6,907 nucleotides of DNA from Anaerolineales bacterium (lineage in GTDB: Bacteria > Chloroflexota > Anaerolineae > 4572-78 > J111): contig JAAUSP010000420.1 of NCBI GenBank assembly GCA_012032575.1, positions 1-6,907 on the forward strand. The letters are read 5' to 3'. Position 1 is the first letter of the stretch; the number at the start of each line of letters is the position of its first letter. Positions 5,792 to 6,907 of the stretch are shown piece by piece. The notes under the pieces were generated by a model. That model saw only the letters and a list, made by a program, of their open reading frames with translations. It was not told where the DNA came from and did not search any database. The translations under genes were made by a program, and so were the position numbers.

Positions 5792-6907
5792 GTACTTCCT
5801 CCACCTCTTGAAGGGTCTGTTTCAGCGGCAAGCGAATAATAAAAGTAGTGCCTTGCCCCAGTTCCGTCTCAAAATTGATACTGCCCCCGTGCTTTTTCAC
5901 GATAACTGAATGGGAGATAGCCAGACCTTGTCCGGTACCCTGTCCTACCTCTTTGGTGGTGAAAAAGGGATCGAAAATTTTAGATCTGATTTCCTCTTTT
6001 ATACCTGCGCCGGTGTCTTTTATGCGGATTTCAACCCATTCGACCTCCTGACGGGTCGTAATTGTAATTTTTCCTTTTTCCTGTCCACCTGCCTTCATTA
6101 CTTCTTTAATCGCATGGGCAGCATTAATCAAAATATTTAAAATAACCTGATTGAATTCGCTGGCTAAACATAAAACCGGGGGCAGCGTATGGTCAAAATC
6201 GGTTTCGACCTCGGCGATGTATTTCCATTCGTTCCGGGCTACTGTAATAGTGCTTTCGATGGCTTGATTGATATTAATGGCCGTTTTTTCTTCCACGCCC
6301 GGGTGTGAGAAGAGCTTCATCGCCTGGACAATTTTTGTCACCCGTTCAACCCCTTCCAGGGCGTCCTGTACCGCCAGCGGCATTTCGGTTAACAAATAGT
6401 TCAGCCGGATTTGCTTTTTCAGTGCTTCCAGCTCGTTGAGCAGAGGGGGGACATCTGCCCCCGTTTTCAGTTGAGCCATGAAATCGTCACACTTCTGGAC
6501 AACATGCCCTATCTGGGCCAGGCCATCTTGTAAAAAGTTAATGTTATCCCCAATGTATTGGGTGGGTGTATTGATCTCATGGGCAATACCCGCTGCCAAT
6601 TGTCCGACGGCCTCTAATTTTTGGGCCTGACTTAACTGGGCCTCCAAAATCTTGCGCTCGGTGATGTCTTCACCCAACAAAAGAAAGCCCATTTCTGCGC
6701 TACCTTCTACCTCAAAGGGATTGATGTTGATGTTCAAAAAACCTTCTTTTTTATCGGGCCGGGTGTAACGCACTTCCCGCAGTTGGACGGGACTGCCTTT
6801 TTGACGACAAACAGCCAGGCCCTCGCTGAGCCTGGCCCAATCCCATTGCAGCCCACATTCAGCCAGGGGGCGCCCCAGCATTTCCGCCGTGCTCAGGCTA
6901 AAATAAT
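5781..6907 (-). CDS. PAS-containing sensor histidine kinase (5' end outside window)
   Basis: The frame stays open to the right edge: in-frame codons upstream of the Met at 6881 read YFSLSTAE, which continues a PAS domain, so 6881 is not the true start. Counting from that Met, the end of a PAS/PAC module lies at 1-76 (REVRYTRPD, GEDITERK). A dimerisation/phosphoacceptor region follows with H101 in AGIAHEINTP. The ATPase has the N box (N253 in NILINAAHAI), G1 (KDTGAGI, D289), F box (FDPFFTTK, 303-310) and G2 (GQGTGQGLAIS, 313-323). The stretch between H101 and the N box is about 150 residues, longer than in classical kinases, with the EGVERVTKIVQAMKLFSHPG-type pairing helix near 177-195, as in the extended-DHp subgroup. 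No membrane segment is visible in this fragment. It should phosphorylate one or both receivers encoded just downstream. Confidence 0.93.
   Translation of the reverse strand, partial: YFSLSTAEMLGRPLAECGLQWDWARLSEGLAVCRQKGSPVQLREVRYTRPDKKEGFLNININPFEVEGSAEMGFLLLGEDITERKILEAQLSQAQKLEAVGQLAAGIAHEINTPTQYIGDNINFLQDGLAQIGHVVQKCDDFMAQLKTGADVPPLLNELEALKKQIRLNYLLTEMPLAVQDALEGVERVTKIVQAMKLFSHPGVEEKTAININQAIESTITVARNEWKYIAEVETDFDHTLPPVLCLASEFNQVILNILINAAHAIKEVMKAGGQEKGKITITTRQEVEWVEIRIKDTGAGIKEEIRSKIFDPFFTTKEVGQGTGQGLAISHSVIVKKHGGSINFETELGQGTTFIIRLPLKQTLQEVEEVHVG

Noticed and set aside
6879..6881. ATG at 6881 as the true start of the histidine kinase
   Set aside because: The frame remains open upstream and the upstream codons (YFSLSTAE) continue a PAS domain; no SD precedes this ATG.

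Overview
The window looks like a piece of chromosome from an environmental bacterium of roughly 50% GC, most plausibly a member of the Chloroflexota (Anaerolineae-like). That placement is inferred from the gene mix: a lipoprotein esterase of the HGGG/GxSxG type, a cupin-AraC regulator, and a histidine kinase followed by HDOD and HD-type response regulators. It is not proved by any marker gene. There are no transposons, tRNA or rRNA genes, CRISPR arrays or phage genes.

Left edge (1-465), minus strand: a cobalamin riboswitch aptamer (about 218-372) is followed by a perfect 13-bp intrinsic terminator (150-190), then a 127-nt leader, then the first seven codons of a gene that runs off the left edge (start codon at 20-22, good Shine-Dalgarno). 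The leader contains a near-perfect anti-Shine-Dalgarno complement and a possible 22-codon ORF. The downstream gene is therefore predicted to be B12-controlled, but its product cannot be identified.

Middle (466-3413): two minus-strand genes form a small operon, a secreted lipoprotein alpha/beta hydrolase (1335-2267) and then a TIM-barrel sugar isomerase/epimerase (466-1308). An AraC-family regulator (2379-3413) is transcribed divergently from a 110-bp shared promoter region. This is the usual layout of a small carbohydrate-use module with a local regulator: the lipoprotein would act outside the membrane, for example removing ester groups, and the isomerase would act on a sugar in the cytoplasm. 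The substrate is not evident and no transporter lies in the window.

Right half (3414-6907): a minus-strand signalling operon reads kinase, then REC-HDOD response regulator, then REC-HD-like response regulator. The PAS histidine kinase is cut by the right edge. Its 3' end overlaps the HDOD regulator by 11 nt, and the HDOD stop shares one base with the next start (TAATG), so the three are very likely translationally coupled. Neither regulator has a DNA-binding domain. The last one has the HD-GYP fold region but has lost the metal-binding residues, so it is probably a non-catalytic output protein. This operon ends exactly where the convergent araC-type gene ends, with no intergenic base between the two stop codons.
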